This document shows, piece after piece, positions 16,240-26,614 of a DNA stretch of 64,000 nucleotides. A program made the position numbers and the translations under genes. Within the stretch, counting starts at the first letter, position 1, and the number at the start of each line of letters is the position of its first letter. The stretch covers positions 7,070 to 71,069 of the forward strand of contig CAXULW010000019.1 in the NCBI GenBank assembly GCA_964252015.1, given 5' to 3'. The notes beneath the pieces are model-generated. The model was not told where the DNA came from, did no database searches, and was given only the letters and a program-made list of their open reading frames with translations. Source of the stretch: CAXSBR01 sp964252015. Its GTDB lineage: Bacteria > Actinomycetota > Actinomycetes > Mycobacteriales > Jatrophihabitantaceae.

Positions 16240-17478
16240 GTGACTGACTACCCGCTGCTGCTCGACCTGACCGGTCGCAAGGTCGTCGTGGTCGGCGGCG
16301 GGGAAGTGGCTACCCGGCGGGTGCGGGATCTGTGCCGCGCCGGTGCCGCCGTCACCGTCGTCGCTCCTACGGTGAGCGGGCGGATCCATCACCTGGTGGG
16401 CACCGGCGAGGTGCGGTGGGAAGCGCGCGAGTTTGCCGGCCGGGACGTGGTCGACGCGTGGCTGGTCGTCGCCGCCACGGACGTACCGTCGGTCAACGAA
16501 CGTGCGGCCGCCGCCGCGGAGCGCAACCAGATCTTCTGCGTCCGGGTCGATTCCGCCACCGGTGGCAACGCCCGCACGCCCGCGGTGCTGCGGCGGGGAC
16601 CGTTGACGGTGACCGTCAACGCCGGCGACGACCCGTTGCGGGCGGTGGGGCTGCGCGACGACATCGGCACGGCCCTCGACGCCGGGACGCTTGTTTCGCG
16701 CCCGCGCCGGTCGTCCGGCCGCGGCCGGGTGGCCCTGGTCGGCGGCGGCCCGGGTGACCCCGACCTGATCACCGTGCGCGGACGGCGGCTGGTGGCCGAG
16801 GCCGACGTGGTCGTGGTCGACCGGCTGGCGCCACGCGAGCTGTTGCTGGCCCTGCCCGAGGACGTGGAGATCATCGACTGTGGCAAGGCCGCGCACCGGC
16901 ACAACCTGACCCAGGACCAGATCAACGCGGTGCTGATCGACCGCGCCCGGGCCGGCGCCCGCGTGGTCCGGCTGAAGGGCGGCGATCCCTACATCTATGG
17001 ACGGGGTACGGAAGAGGTGCAGGCGTGCCTCGACGCGGGTGTTGACGTCGAGGTCGTGCCCGGGCTCAGCTCGGCGACGGCGGGTCCTGCGCTGGCCGGC
17101 ATCCCGTTGACCCACCGGGGGATGGCGGTGGACTTCGCCGTCGTGTCGGGACATCTGGATCCCGGCCTGCCCCGTGACGGAGGGCTGGACTGGCCGGCGC
17201 TGGCTACGGGGCCGGACACGCTGGTGCTGCTGATGGCGATGGAGCGCCTGGGTGACATTGCCGCGACGCTGATCGGCCACGGCCGCTCGGCCGGCACCCC
17301 GAGTGCGGTGGTACACCGGGCCGGCAGCCGTCGGCAAGTCGTCCTGCGCGCGCCGCTGGAGGAGATCGGCGCGGTGGCCGTTGCGCAGGGGGTAGGAGCG
17401 CCGGCCGTGGTCGTGGTGGGTGCCGTCGCCGGGCTGGCGGACCTGCCGTCGTGGGTGCCGTCACCGGCCAACTCGTAG
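16240..17478 (+). CDS. cysG: Siroheme synthase: precorrin-2 dehydrogenase/ferrochelatase plus uroporphyrinogen-III methyltransferase
   Basis: This 412-residue fusion makes siroheme, the cofactor of the divergent sulfite reductase. The N-terminal domain (about 1-150) has the NAD-binding motif VVVVGGGEVATRR and an RVDSATGGNARTPAVLRRGPL segment. The C-terminal SUMT domain (about 165-405) has VALVGGGPGDPDLITVRG, VRLKGGDPYIYGRG and VVPGLSSATAGPALAGIPLTHRG. GTG 16240 is preceded by TGGAGCG. It lies 79 bp after cysC, probably in one operon, so that cofactor and activated sulfate are supplied together. Confidence 0.92.
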   Translation: MTDYPLLLDLTGRKVVVVGGGEVATRRVRDLCRAGAAVTVVAPTVSGRIHHLVGTGEVRWEAREFAGRDVVDAWLVVAATDVPSVNERAAAAAERNQIFCVRVDSATGGNARTPAVLRRGPLTVTVNAGDDPLRAVGLRDDIGTALDAGTLVSRPRRSSGRGRVALVGGGPGDPDLITVRGRRLVAEADVVVVDRLAPRELLLALPEDVEIIDCGKAAHRHNLTQDQINAVLIDRARAGARVVRLKGGDPYIYGRGTEEVQACLDAGVDVEVVPGLSSATAGPALAGIPLTHRGMAVDFAVVSGHLDPGLPRDGGLDWPALATGPDTLVLLMAMERLGDIAATLIGHGRSAGTPSAVVHRAGSRRQVVLRAPLEEIGAVAVAQGVGAPAVVVVGAVAGLADLPSWVPSPANS

Positions 17479-17524
17479 CTCGCCCGTCGATCTCGCGCAG
17501 TTTTGTCGTACCCCTGTTCTATGG

Positions 17525-17540
17525 TCGAACAGACGTTCGA
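17525..17540. promoter_or_regulatory. LexA SOS box, perfect match
   Basis: TCGAAC-AGAC-GTTCGA matches the mycobacterial/actinobacterial LexA consensus TCGAAC-N4-GTTCGA at all twelve positions. It lies 33 bp upstream of the HEPN-protein start and heads the run HEPN, methyltransferase, dinB. Pol IV in the same run makes DNA-damage control credible. Confidence 0.8.
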
Positions 17541-17573
17541 CGGAGGGTCGAGCGGGTGCGATAGGGGCAGAAA

Positions 17574-18086
17574 ATGACGGTGGAAGAGCAGGTGCGCAGG
17601 TACGTGGGTCCCAGCTTGCTGTGGCGGGCGGAGACGGTGCTGGCGCAGGCGCGGACGTTGCTGGGTGACGCGCGGGCGGAGCCGCTGGCCGCGGACCGGT
17701 TCCGGATCGCCCACCTGGCCGCATTGCGGGGCACGGCGGCGTTGCTGTCCGTGGTGACGTCGACGGCGATCCCGGTGCGGCGCCGCCCGACGAGCGCGTG
17801 GGTGTTGCTCGAGCGGGCGCTGCCCGAGTTCGCCGATTGGGCAGCGTATTTCGCAGCCAATCAAGGGCAACGGGCTGCGGCCGACGCGGGGGTGGGCGGC
17901 GCGGTCGCCGTCGCCGAGGCCGATGATCTGATCGAGGCGACGACGACCTTCCTCGACCTGGTCGAGGCCGGCGTCGTCGAGGCCACCCTGCGCGGCGGCC
18001 GGGCGGACGCGCCGACGCTGGTGGCCGCCCTGGGACCGCTGGACTGGCCGCCGCAGAGGGTGGGTCGTCGGGCCGCGGCGAGTTGA
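17574..18086 (+). CDS. SAV_6107-type HEPN domain protein
   Basis: This 170-residue, mostly helical protein matches the SAV_6107-like HEPN family of actinobacteria by its N-terminal segment (VGPSLLWRAETVLAQARTLL) and length. RFRIAH (42-47) fits the Rx4H ribonuclease motif of active HEPN proteins, although its place in the fold cannot be judged here. ATG 17574 has AGGGG upstream. A perfect LexA box is 33 bp before the start. The stop overlaps the methyltransferase start (TTGA), so the two are translationally coupled. The biochemical role of the family is not established. Confidence 0.7.
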   Translation: MTVEEQVRRYVGPSLLWRAETVLAQARTLLGDARAEPLAADRFRIAHLAALRGTAALLSVVTSTAIPVRRRPTSAWVLLERALPEFADWAAYFAANQGQRAAADAGVGGAVAVAEADDLIEATTTFLDLVEAGVVEATLRGGRADAPTLVAALGPLDWPPQRVGRRAAAS

Positions 18087-19003
18087 ACGCGGTCACGCTG
18101 AGCGCGGGCCGGGCGGCACTACTGTCGGTGCCTATGTCGGCCATCCCGAACCAGTTGCGTCCGGGAGGCAGCCTGCTCGACGCGGTACTGGGATCCGTTC
18201 TCGATGACCTCGCCGCGGCAGGTGGTTCGGCTGCGGGTGCTTCGGAACCGGGTGCTTCCGAGGCGGGTGCTTCGGAGCCGGGTGCTTCGGAAGCGGGCGC
18301 GGCGGGCGCTGCTCCGGTCGTCCTGGACTGTGGCGGGGGCAGCGGTAGTCGTGCGGTGCCATTGGCGGTGCGGGGGGCGGCGGTCACGGTCATCGACTCC
18401 AGCATCGACGCGCTGGCCATTCTGGCTCGGCGAGCGGCCGAGGCGGGCGTGGCCGAGCGGATTCACGGCGTTCAGGCTGATGTCGAGAGCCTGGCCGACG
18501 TGGCCGAGCCGGCGTCGGCCGACCTGGTCCTGGTCCACGGCGTGCTGGACGTCACCCGCGACCCGGCGCACGTGCTCGCCGCCGCCGCGGCCGTCGTTCG
18601 AGCCGGGGGCTACCTGAGCGTGGTGGTCCCCAACCCGGTCGCAGCGGTCCTCACCCGGGCCCTGGCTGGCGACCTGTCCAGCGCCCTGGCCGAGCTCATC
18701 GCCACCGACTCAGGCGCCACCGACTCGGGCGCCACCGACTCGGGCGCCGCCGGTGCCACCGACGCCCGGCTCGATCTGGACGGGTTGCGGGTGCTGGTCG
18801 AGACGGCCGGGCTCGAGGTGACGGCCACCCACGGTCTGGGCGCGTTCAGCTCGAGCGTTCCCGGCTCGGTCCTGGACGGCCAACCGGCCGGACGCGTCGT
18901 GCTCGATGAGCTGGACCGCCGCGGCGCGGTGCGTTCGCCGTACCGAGAAATCGCCGGCCGGCTGCACCTGCTGGCCCACCGGCCCACTCCCGCGGCGCCC
19001 TGA
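18083..19003 (+). CDS. SAM-dependent methyltransferase with 15-bp repeats
   Basis: This class I methyltransferase has up to 306 residues. Motif I is VLDCGGGSGSRAVPLA, motif II ends VTVIDSS, and motif post-I/IV is ADLVLVHGVLDV. The TTG at 18083 overlaps the preceding stop; ATG 18134 (MSAIPNQLRPGG) is an alternative start. Two repeat tracts interrupt the fold: GASEP/GASEA units at 18236-18295 and TDSGA units at 18702-18755, both with a 15-bp period. It lies between an SOS-box HEPN gene and dinB. The substrate (tRNA, protein or small molecule) is unknown. Confidence 0.75.
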   Translation: MNAVTLSAGRAALLSVPMSAIPNQLRPGGSLLDAVLGSVLDDLAAAGGSAAGASEPGASEAGASEPGASEAGAAGAAPVVLDCGGGSGSRAVPLAVRGAAVTVIDSSIDALAILARRAAEAGVAERIHGVQADVESLADVAEPASADLVLVHGVLDVTRDPAHVLAAAAAVVRAGGYLSVVVPNPVAAVLTRALAGDLSSALAELIATDSGATDSGATDSGAAGATDARLDLDGLRVLVETAGLEVTATHGLGAFSSSVPGSVLDGQPAGRVVLDELDRRGAVRSPYREIAGRLHLLAHRPTPAAP

Positions 19004-19099
19004 ACACGCTTGCGGGTGCTCTGGCGGCGTGCGCCGCAAAGCTTGCGCAATTGGGCAGACTGATTCAGATGAGGCGGGGTTCGATGGGGCGGGGTTTCG

Positions 19100-20455
19100 G
19101 TGGGGCGTAGCGCCGACCTGCCGCGCGAGTCCGGTCAGACCGACGGCGACGACCGGCGCAGCCCGATCCTGCACGTCGACATGGACGCCTTCTTCGCCAG
19201 CGTCGAGATTCGACGGCGGCCCGAGCTGCGCGGGCGGCCGGTCGTGGTCGGCGGCGGCACTCGTGGGGTGGTCGCGGCGGCGTCGTACGAGGCGCGTCGC
19301 TACGGCGTGTTCAGCGCCATGCCCATGTCGATCGCGCTGCGGCGGTGCCCGCGCGCGGTCGTGCTACCGGTAGACCGGGCCGCCTACGTCGAGGCCTCGC
19401 GGGCCGTGATGGCCATCCTGGGCGACGTGACCGATCAGGTGGAACCGCTGTCTTTGGACGAGGCGTTCCTGGATGTCGGCGCGGCTCAGCGGCGGCTCGG
19501 CCGGCCGGCGGACATCGCCCGGCTCATCCGCCGGCGGGTGTCCGAAGAGCAGCATCTGACCTGCTCGGTCGGCATCGCCCCGTCGAAGTTCGTGGCCAAG
19601 GTCGCCTCGGCTCGATGCAAGCCTGACGGGATGCTGGTCATACCGGCCGACGGGGTGCTGGACTTCCTGCACCCGTTGCCGATCACCGCGCTGTGGGGAG
19701 TCGGTCCCAGCACGGCGGAGCGGCTGCACCGCCTTGGCCTGCGCTCGGTCGGCGATGTGGCCCAGACCCCGGTCGACGTCTTGGCGCGGGCCATCGGCAC
19801 CGGGGCGGCCGACCACCTGTTCGCGCTCGCCAACGGCATCGACGGTCGCGCCGTGGTCCGCGACCAGGCCGAGAAGTCCGTGTCCTCCGACCGCACGTTC
19901 GACACCGACCTGTGCGCTGAGCCCGAGGTGCACCGCGAGCTCCTGCGGCTGTCCGAGGAGGTGGCCGGTCGCCTGCGTGCGCGCAACCTGGTTGCTCGCA
20001 CGGTCGGCATCAAGGTGCGGTTCGCCGACTTCCGGACGGTCAGCCGCGTGCGCACCGTCGCCGAACCCGTCGACCTGGCCGCGACGCTGTACGCCGAGGC
20101 CGTTGCCCTGTACGCCGGCCTCGACCTGGACCGGCCGCGCATCCGGCTGCTCGGAGTCAAGGCCGAGGGACTGATCGATGCCGGCTCCATCAGTCACCAG
20201 CTCAGCTTCGATGACGTTGAGGCGCCGCGTCTGCCCGTCGGTCCGCCCGATCCAGCGGCCGACCCGAGCCGGGCGAATGCCGACCCGGCCCGACTCTCGT
20301 CCCTCGAACGCGTCGCCGACCTGGCCCGGCTTCGGTTCGGCGCGTCCGCGATCCGCAAGGCCAGCCTGATCCAGACCGACCAGCGGGCCAGCCCGGGCTC
20401 CATCGAGCTGGCTGACGGTGACCGAACCGCGGTGCCGAACGGCTCCGGGAACTGA
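19100..20455 (+). CDS. dinB: DNA polymerase IV (DinB, Y family)
   Basis: This 451-residue translesion polymerase has catalytic acids in HVDMDAFFASVE and SLDEAFLD, the helix-hairpin-helix GVGPSTAERLHRLGL, and the little-finger domain that follows. QLSF in SHQLSFDDVE fits the beta-clamp binding motif. The last 70 residues are variable. It lies 96 bp after the methyltransferase and may be part of the LexA-box transcript from 17525. Error-prone bypass synthesis after damage is the family role. Confidence 0.92.
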   Translation: MGRSADLPRESGQTDGDDRRSPILHVDMDAFFASVEIRRRPELRGRPVVVGGGTRGVVAAASYEARRYGVFSAMPMSIALRRCPRAVVLPVDRAAYVEASRAVMAILGDVTDQVEPLSLDEAFLDVGAAQRRLGRPADIARLIRRRVSEEQHLTCSVGIAPSKFVAKVASARCKPDGMLVIPADGVLDFLHPLPITALWGVGPSTAERLHRLGLRSVGDVAQTPVDVLARAIGTGAADHLFALANGIDGRAVVRDQAEKSVSSDRTFDTDLCAEPEVHRELLRLSEEVAGRLRARNLVARTVGIKVRFADFRTVSRVRTVAEPVDLAATLYAEAVALYAGLDLDRPRIRLLGVKAEGLIDAGSISHQLSFDDVEAPRLPVGPPDPAADPSRANADPARLSSLERVADLARLRFGASAIRKASLIQTDQRASPGSIELADGDRTAVPNGSGN

Positions 20456-20725
20456 CCCCGACCCGCAGAGTGCGCCCGGACGGCCCTAGTGGCCGCGGAT
20501 CGGTAGCGGCGAATCGCAGCGGTCGTGAACCGGTTTCGGACCGGCGTGCGAACCTCACGGACGGCCTCGGGTTGCGCGGCACCGTAGCGTGATCGAGGTC
20601 GATGTAGGTCGGCAAACCAACGAGTTTCTGCACAAACTTTCCCCGGTGTGCAATCGGCTCGTATGCTCGCGGTAACGTCCACCGTCCACACCGATTTTCG
20701 CTCGCCGCGACAGAGGAGGGCATAC

Positions 20726-21109
20726 ATGCCGCTCTCCGAACACGAACAGCGCCTTCTCGAACAAATCGAGCAGGGCCTGTACGCCGAGGATCCCAAATTC
20801 GCTTCCGCCGTACGGCGCGTCCGGTCCGGTGGTGGCACGAGACGACGTGTCGCGCTCGCGGTGCTGGGTGTCGTCATCGGCCTCGGCGTCGTCCTGCTGG
20901 CGCTGATAACCAAGCTCATCATCATCGGTGTCCTGGGTTTCCTGCTCATCGTCGCCGCCTGTGCTTATGCCGTGCTCCGGCCGGGATCTGGCTCGACGCC
21001 GGCGGGCCCGCTCGGGGTCGTCGACGGCGATCGGGTGCGGCCACGACGCCAGTCGGGCATGAAGGAACGCATGGAAGACCGGCTTCGCCGTCGTTTCGAC
21101 GAGCAGTAG
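20726..21109 (+). CDS. DUF3040 membrane protein (Rv2169c-like)
   Basis: This 127-residue protein begins MPLSEHEQRLLEQIE, the DUF3040 signature, followed by two adjacent hydrophobic segments (about 50-90) and a basic tail. ATG 20726 has a strong AGAGGAGGG seven bases upstream, which decides the start over an upstream in-frame ATG. Rv2169c holds the same position before mraZ in M. tuberculosis. The 270-bp gap before it shows no other gene. Its C-terminal codons are duplicated downstream (see 21088). Function unknown. Confidence 0.88.
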   Translation: MPLSEHEQRLLEQIEQGLYAEDPKFASAVRRVRSGGGTRRRVALAVLGVVIGLGVVLLALITKLIIIGVLGFLLIVAACAYAVLRPGSGSTPAGPLGVVDGDRVRPRRQSGMKERMEDRLRRRFDEQ

Positions 21110-21241
21110 TCGTCGTTTCGACGAGCAGTAGCCGTCGTTCCGTCCTGCGGTAGCCCGCGCCGCGTCCGTAGGACGAACGCGGCTTCGCCGGTTTTGCGGC
21201 ACGTCGCATCCCGGGCGGTTCTGCGCCACGTCGCATCCCGG
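21088..21241. repeat. Two short tandem duplications after the DUF3040 gene
   Basis: The 22-bp stretch encoding RRFDEQ plus its TAG stop is duplicated at 21110-21131, with a decayed third copy to about 21153. A second pair of about 26 bp (CACGTCGCATCCCGG core) fills 21186-21241. The duplicated stop means that gain or loss of units would leave the protein unchanged. No gene is seen here; the moxR-operon stop follows at 21292. Confidence 0.65.
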
Positions 21242-21291
21242 CGTGTGGACCCGGCCACCCACCGGGCGGCCTCGCCCAGCATTCCTGGGTC

Positions 21292-23739
21292 TCAGCTCTT
21301 GCCGGGTCGCCGCCGCCTGGAGGTGAGCGACCGTGGCCAGAGCCAGGCCAGGATCCGCGCCCGGGTATTGAGCCGCCCGCGTAGCGAACGCCCGATGACG
21401 GACACCCGGTCGATCCCGTCGTGCACGTCCTGCGACGTGGCCAGAGCAGAACCCGCCGATACCGGGCCATCCGCAGACCCGCTCTTGGCGTCGTTCGCTG
21501 GAACGGGTCGCGAGTAACGCTCCCGCTCCACCCGCTGGGCGAGGTCCTGCACCGACCGCGCGCCGGTGATGCCCAGACCGGCCAGCCAGGCCGGGACCTG
21601 GCGTGGCGTCGTCGCTGCGCCCCAATCCACTCCCGCGTCGATGCTGGCGTCGCGTAACTCCTGCCAGAGTGGTTCCAGTCGATGCGTGCGCAGCGCCTCT
21701 CGCCATCGGGCGCGGCGGCGGCCGACGCGCCAGAGCGGCACGATCGACAGCAGCAGGGCGAGCGCGACCACGATGGCAAGGCCGCCCAGCACGTACGAGG
21801 GCAGGTGCAGCACAACTGCAGCTCCACTCGAACCGCTGGCCGCGTTGGTCGAGCTGGCGGCCGAGTTCGCGGCGCTGGTCGGGTCCACGGTGCGCGAGCG
21901 CGAAGCCGGAGCGACGGAGGTCGTCGCCGTCGTGTTGCTCGGCCGCGGGTCGTAGGACAACCCCGTCGCCCGGGTCGAGCTCAGCGGGGTCGGGTCGAAG
22001 GGGATCCAGCCCAGGCCGGCGAAGTAACCCTCGACCCAGGCGTGGGCGTCGTGGCTGGTGATCGTGAAGATGCCGTTCTTGTCGGGGCTGCCGTGGGTGT
22101 AGCCGAGCACGACCCGGGCCGGGATGCCGGCGATGCGGAGCATGATCCCCATGGCCGCCGCGTACTGCTGGCAGTAACCGGTTCGGTTGGTGAGGAAGTC
22201 GACCAGGTCGCTGCCGGAGTCGCCGGCCTTGGTGGCCAGGGAGTAGCTGAACCCGTTCTCCCCGTCGCGGAAGTAGTCGTTGAGCGCGCGGGCCTGGTCA
22301 TACGGGGTGGTCTCTCCCGCGATCACCGCTTGCGTCGTGGTGCGCACCAGTTTCGGCAGGTTGGCCGGGACGGCGAGCAGGCTGGGATCGCCCGTGCCGG
22401 TTCGTTCCCTCGACGCGGTCGCCGCGCGCAGTTGGGCCAGCGACGGGTTGGGCTGGGCGACCGTCTCGAAGTAGGAGTCCCCGCGGTTGGTCGTCGATCC
22501 GCTGAGGGTGGAGTCCTCGCCGTTCCAGCTGAAACCCGAAGGCACGCCCGTCTTCGTCAATCCTGCCGGACGGGCGAACAGGGGAACCGCGTCGTCCTTC
22601 AGCCCGGTGATGGTGATGTCGGCGGTGAAGTTGGCCGTGTCGCCGCCCTGGTCGCGCTGTGGGCCGAAGTAGGCCTCGTCCAGCGGGGTGGAGGCCGGCG
22701 CGGCGTCGGACTGCCAGCCCGTTCGGGTGTACTTACCGAGCACCTTCGAGCGCAGGTAGAACGGCGGGGCGGCGGGGTCGCCCTCGATCGTCACCGAGGC
22801 CAGGTTGATGACCTTGCCCTGGTTGAGCTGACCCTTGAGGGTGGCGAACGGGGACAGGCCCGAGCCGGTGCCCTGGCCGGGATGGAAGGCGTCGGCCAAC
22901 CGGTTACCCGACAGGCCCGGCAGCACGGCCGGAACGAGGACGGCGAGGACGACGGCGGCCACCCCGACCCGGCGACCCGACAGGCCGAGCCTGGGACGGG
23001 TGATGGTGTCGCCGTGGCGGCGCGGGACCAGCCGACCCCAGCCCAGCAGGCTCACCCGCGAGTCGGCCGACAGGATGACCAGGAATCCGGCCGCGGCGAC
23101 CGCGAAGTCGAACCACCCGACCGAGTTCCCGGCCGTGGCCCCGCAGATCGTGAACAGGGCCAGCAGCGGGATACCGGCCAGGGCGGGCGCCCGCCGGACC
23201 ACCGCGTAGCCGTCCACGATCGCGGCCACGAGGGCCAGCGCGGGCACCACGCCGAGGCGCAGCACGGGCGTGGAGTCCAAGGGCGAGCTGGTCGTGCGGA
23301 TCTGCTCAGCGGCCTCGGCGCGCATCATCTTCAAGGCGGACCAGGTGTCGTGACCCGGGATGAAGCCCCAGATCGAACTCGCGTGCAGGTAGACGGCGCT
23401 GACGTAGCAGACCAGCAGCACCAACCCCGGCACCAGCTGGGCCACCCGCGGTGCCCGCCGCGAGCGCAGGAACGCGGCCGGGCCGAGGACGCAGATGACC
23501 GCTCCGACGCTCTGCACCAACCAGGTCCAGTCGGAGAAGATGGTGCGCATCGGCGCGAAACACAGCACGGTGCCGGCGCCGACCACGAGCGTGCGCCGCA
23601 CGTCGTCGCGGCTCAGCTCGGCGCCGAGACCGCGGCTCGACGCGGACCGGCGGATGGACGAGTCGCCACCGCCATCGGCGCCCGCGGGGCCACCGCTGCG
23701 GACGGGACCGCCGGGCTCCGGCCGCGTCGCCGTGGTCAT
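21292..23739 (-). CDS. Membrane transglutaminase-like protein (TgpA type)
   Basis: This 815-residue protein has five or six hydrophobic segments in the first 270 residues, an extracytoplasmic transglutaminase-like domain, and one C-terminal membrane segment (YVLGGLAIVVALALLLSIVP) before a basic cytoplasmic tail. The probable triad is Cys523 in TGYCQQYAAAMG, His about 566 in SHDAHAWVEGYF, and Asp in PFDPTP. ATG 23739 overlaps the DUF58 stop (ATGA). MoxR-DUF58-transglutaminase is a recurrent bacterial operon linked to envelope functions, but no substrate is known. Confidence 0.88.
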   Translation of the reverse strand: MTTATRPEPGGPVRSGGPAGADGGGDSSIRRSASSRGLGAELSRDDVRRTLVVGAGTVLCFAPMRTIFSDWTWLVQSVGAVICVLGPAAFLRSRRAPRVAQLVPGLVLLVCYVSAVYLHASSIWGFIPGHDTWSALKMMRAEAAEQIRTTSSPLDSTPVLRLGVVPALALVAAIVDGYAVVRRAPALAGIPLLALFTICGATAGNSVGWFDFAVAAAGFLVILSADSRVSLLGWGRLVPRRHGDTITRPRLGLSGRRVGVAAVVLAVLVPAVLPGLSGNRLADAFHPGQGTGSGLSPFATLKGQLNQGKVINLASVTIEGDPAAPPFYLRSKVLGKYTRTGWQSDAAPASTPLDEAYFGPQRDQGGDTANFTADITITGLKDDAVPLFARPAGLTKTGVPSGFSWNGEDSTLSGSTTNRGDSYFETVAQPNPSLAQLRAATASRERTGTGDPSLLAVPANLPKLVRTTTQAVIAGETTPYDQARALNDYFRDGENGFSYSLATKAGDSGSDLVDFLTNRTGYCQQYAAAMGIMLRIAGIPARVVLGYTHGSPDKNGIFTITSHDAHAWVEGYFAGLGWIPFDPTPLSSTRATGLSYDPRPSNTTATTSVAPASRSRTVDPTSAANSAASSTNAASGSSGAAVVLHLPSYVLGGLAIVVALALLLSIVPLWRVGRRRARWREALRTHRLEPLWQELRDASIDAGVDWGAATTPRQVPAWLAGLGITGARSVQDLAQRVERERYSRPVPANDAKSGSADGPVSAGSALATSQDVHDGIDRVSVIGRSLRGRLNTRARILAWLWPRSLTSRRRRPGKS

Positions 23740-25067
23740 ACCCGACCTCCGGACAGGTCGGCGGTCATCCGCAACGGCGGCGCCGACGGGTTCATCAGCA
23801 TCATCCAGGCGTCCACGATCGGCGTCCCGGCCGCCACGACCTGGACCCGCCACCCCGCGCCGGTCAGGGCCAACTCGGCCGGGCCGATGCCGACCCCGGC
23901 ATCCGGGTCGATCCGCGCGACCGGGTCGGTGGCGGCCCAGGTGGGTGTCTGCAGCAACAGCGCCAGGGCCGAGCCGGGGCTGCGATGGCGGCGGGTGAGC
24001 AGTCGCAATGCAACCTCGTCCAGGCTGCCGAGGACGGCGAAGATGTTCGACTCGTCGCCGCCGGAATCGGCCGCGTTCAGGGCCGGGCCCAGGCTGTCCG
24101 CATGGGTCGGCGCGAGGCGGGCCATCCGATCGAGCATCGGTCCGGCGGTCAGGCCACGCAGCACCAGTTCGCCGGCGATGAGGTCGAGGCTGCGCCCACG
24201 AGCCTGCAGATGGGTGGCCACGCTGGCCGCCGCGCTCAGGCCCCATTCGAAGCTGTCGTAGCGGCGCGGGTCGGGGTCCGCGTCGGGTCCGAGGTTGGCG
24301 AGGGCCGCGCTGGCCAGCCGCCGGTGGGCCGAGCCGCGGGTGTCGAACAGCACCGAGGTGCGCCCGTGCCAGGGGCGTTCCTCCTGCCGCACCACCATCT
24401 CGCCGAGCCGAGCGGTAGAACGCCAGTGCACCTTGCGCAGGTCGTCGCCGTAGCGGTACTGCCGGATCGAGGCATCGTCGGAACCGTGGCTGCCGATGGC
24501 GTGGCTGCCGGCCTGCAATGAGCTGTCCCACGCGCCGGGCAGCGGTGCGTCCGGCAGGGCGTCGACCGACGGCAGTACGAGCAGGTCGCTGACCGCACGG
24601 AACGACCGCGACCGCTCCACCAGGCCGAAGGGGTCGGCCAGGCGCATCATCAGCGGACCCACCCGGTACTCGCCGCGGCCGGCCTTGGGCAGGTGGTAGG
24701 CCAGCGTGCGGGTCTCGCGGCCCCGCAGGGAGTCGAGGGTGAACCGGGCCCGCTGCTCGAACGGCGGGCCGAGCCGGTCCTCGAGCATGAGCGAACCAGT
24801 GGGCAGGATCGACTGGTTGGTCAGGCTGATCTTCAGCAGGATGGGCACGCCGGCGGGCACGCGATCGGGTTCGGCCCACCGCTGCGAGGCGATCGAGATG
24901 CGGGACCGGGCCAGGAAGACCGAGGCGATGATCGGGGCCCCGCTCAGCAGGAGTGCCACCCGCACCAGGTCGCGCTGGCCCAGGACGTACCCGCACACCA
25001 GCGCGGTCAGGCCCGCCGTCATCAAGGCGCTGCCCCGGGCCGTCAGACCCAGCTGCGGTCGTCTCAT
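23736..25067 (-). CDS. DUF58 domain protein
   Basis: This 443-residue protein has two N-terminal hydrophobic segments, an Ig-like stretch, and the DUF58 signature IRQYRYGDDLRKVHWRSTARLGEMVVRQEE (about residues 205-235), which resembles the start of a von Willebrand A fold. It lies 41 bp after moxR and overlaps the transglutaminase start by four bases. DUF58 proteins are the usual partners of MoxR ATPases. No enzymatic activity is known. Confidence 0.88.
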   Translation of the reverse strand: MRRPQLGLTARGSALMTAGLTALVCGYVLGQRDLVRVALLLSGAPIIASVFLARSRISIASQRWAEPDRVPAGVPILLKISLTNQSILPTGSLMLEDRLGPPFEQRARFTLDSLRGRETRTLAYHLPKAGRGEYRVGPLMMRLADPFGLVERSRSFRAVSDLLVLPSVDALPDAPLPGAWDSSLQAGSHAIGSHGSDDASIRQYRYGDDLRKVHWRSTARLGEMVVRQEERPWHGRTSVLFDTRGSAHRRLASAALANLGPDADPDPRRYDSFEWGLSAAASVATHLQARGRSLDLIAGELVLRGLTAGPMLDRMARLAPTHADSLGPALNAADSGGDESNIFAVLGSLDEVALRLLTRRHRSPGSALALLLQTPTWAATDPVARIDPDAGVGIGPAELALTGAGWRVQVVAAGTPIVDAWMMLMNPSAPPLRMTADLSGGRV

Positions 25068-25108
25068 GCGCTAGCGGACTACAGACGGAGCGCTGGTGCG
25101 GGCCGTCA

Positions 25109-26266
<1,158 letters not shown>

Positions 26267-26539
26267 GTCCACTCTCCTCAGCTCGTCAGGCACCAGCAAG
26301 CAATCCGCCGCACCGATCCGGATGCCCGGTGTACCCGGCCGCCAACCTGCCCAATTCAACACGTCTGATCAGGCCCGCGCCCGTTTTCGCGGCCACGGCG
26401 CTGACGGCCACGACGGCGCGGCTCCGCCGATTATGTCCGGTCGGCGGACCGCGCCGACGGGCCCGCGCGTGATGCACCGTTTTCCGCCTGGCGGGCCGGG
26501 GGTGACGCGCGCCGTTCGGAAGCTGCAAACCAAGCCTAT

Positions 26540-26575
26540 GTGGTGAACAGTGGGGTACGGTGGGGCGATGTGGGG
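26540..26575 (+). promoter_or_regulatory. MraZ operator: four 10-bp repeats
   Basis: GTGGTG at 26540 and GTGGGG at 26550, 26560 and 26570 are spaced exactly 10 bp apart, 34 bp upstream of the mraZ start. MraZ binds arrays of short G-rich direct repeats with one-turn spacing before its own operon, so this is the expected autoregulatory site. The rest of 26267-26614 shows no gene. Confidence 0.8.
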
Positions 26576-26614
26576 CCTAGCGGCTGGTCCCGGTCGATTC
26601 GAGGGGGTGTGGTG

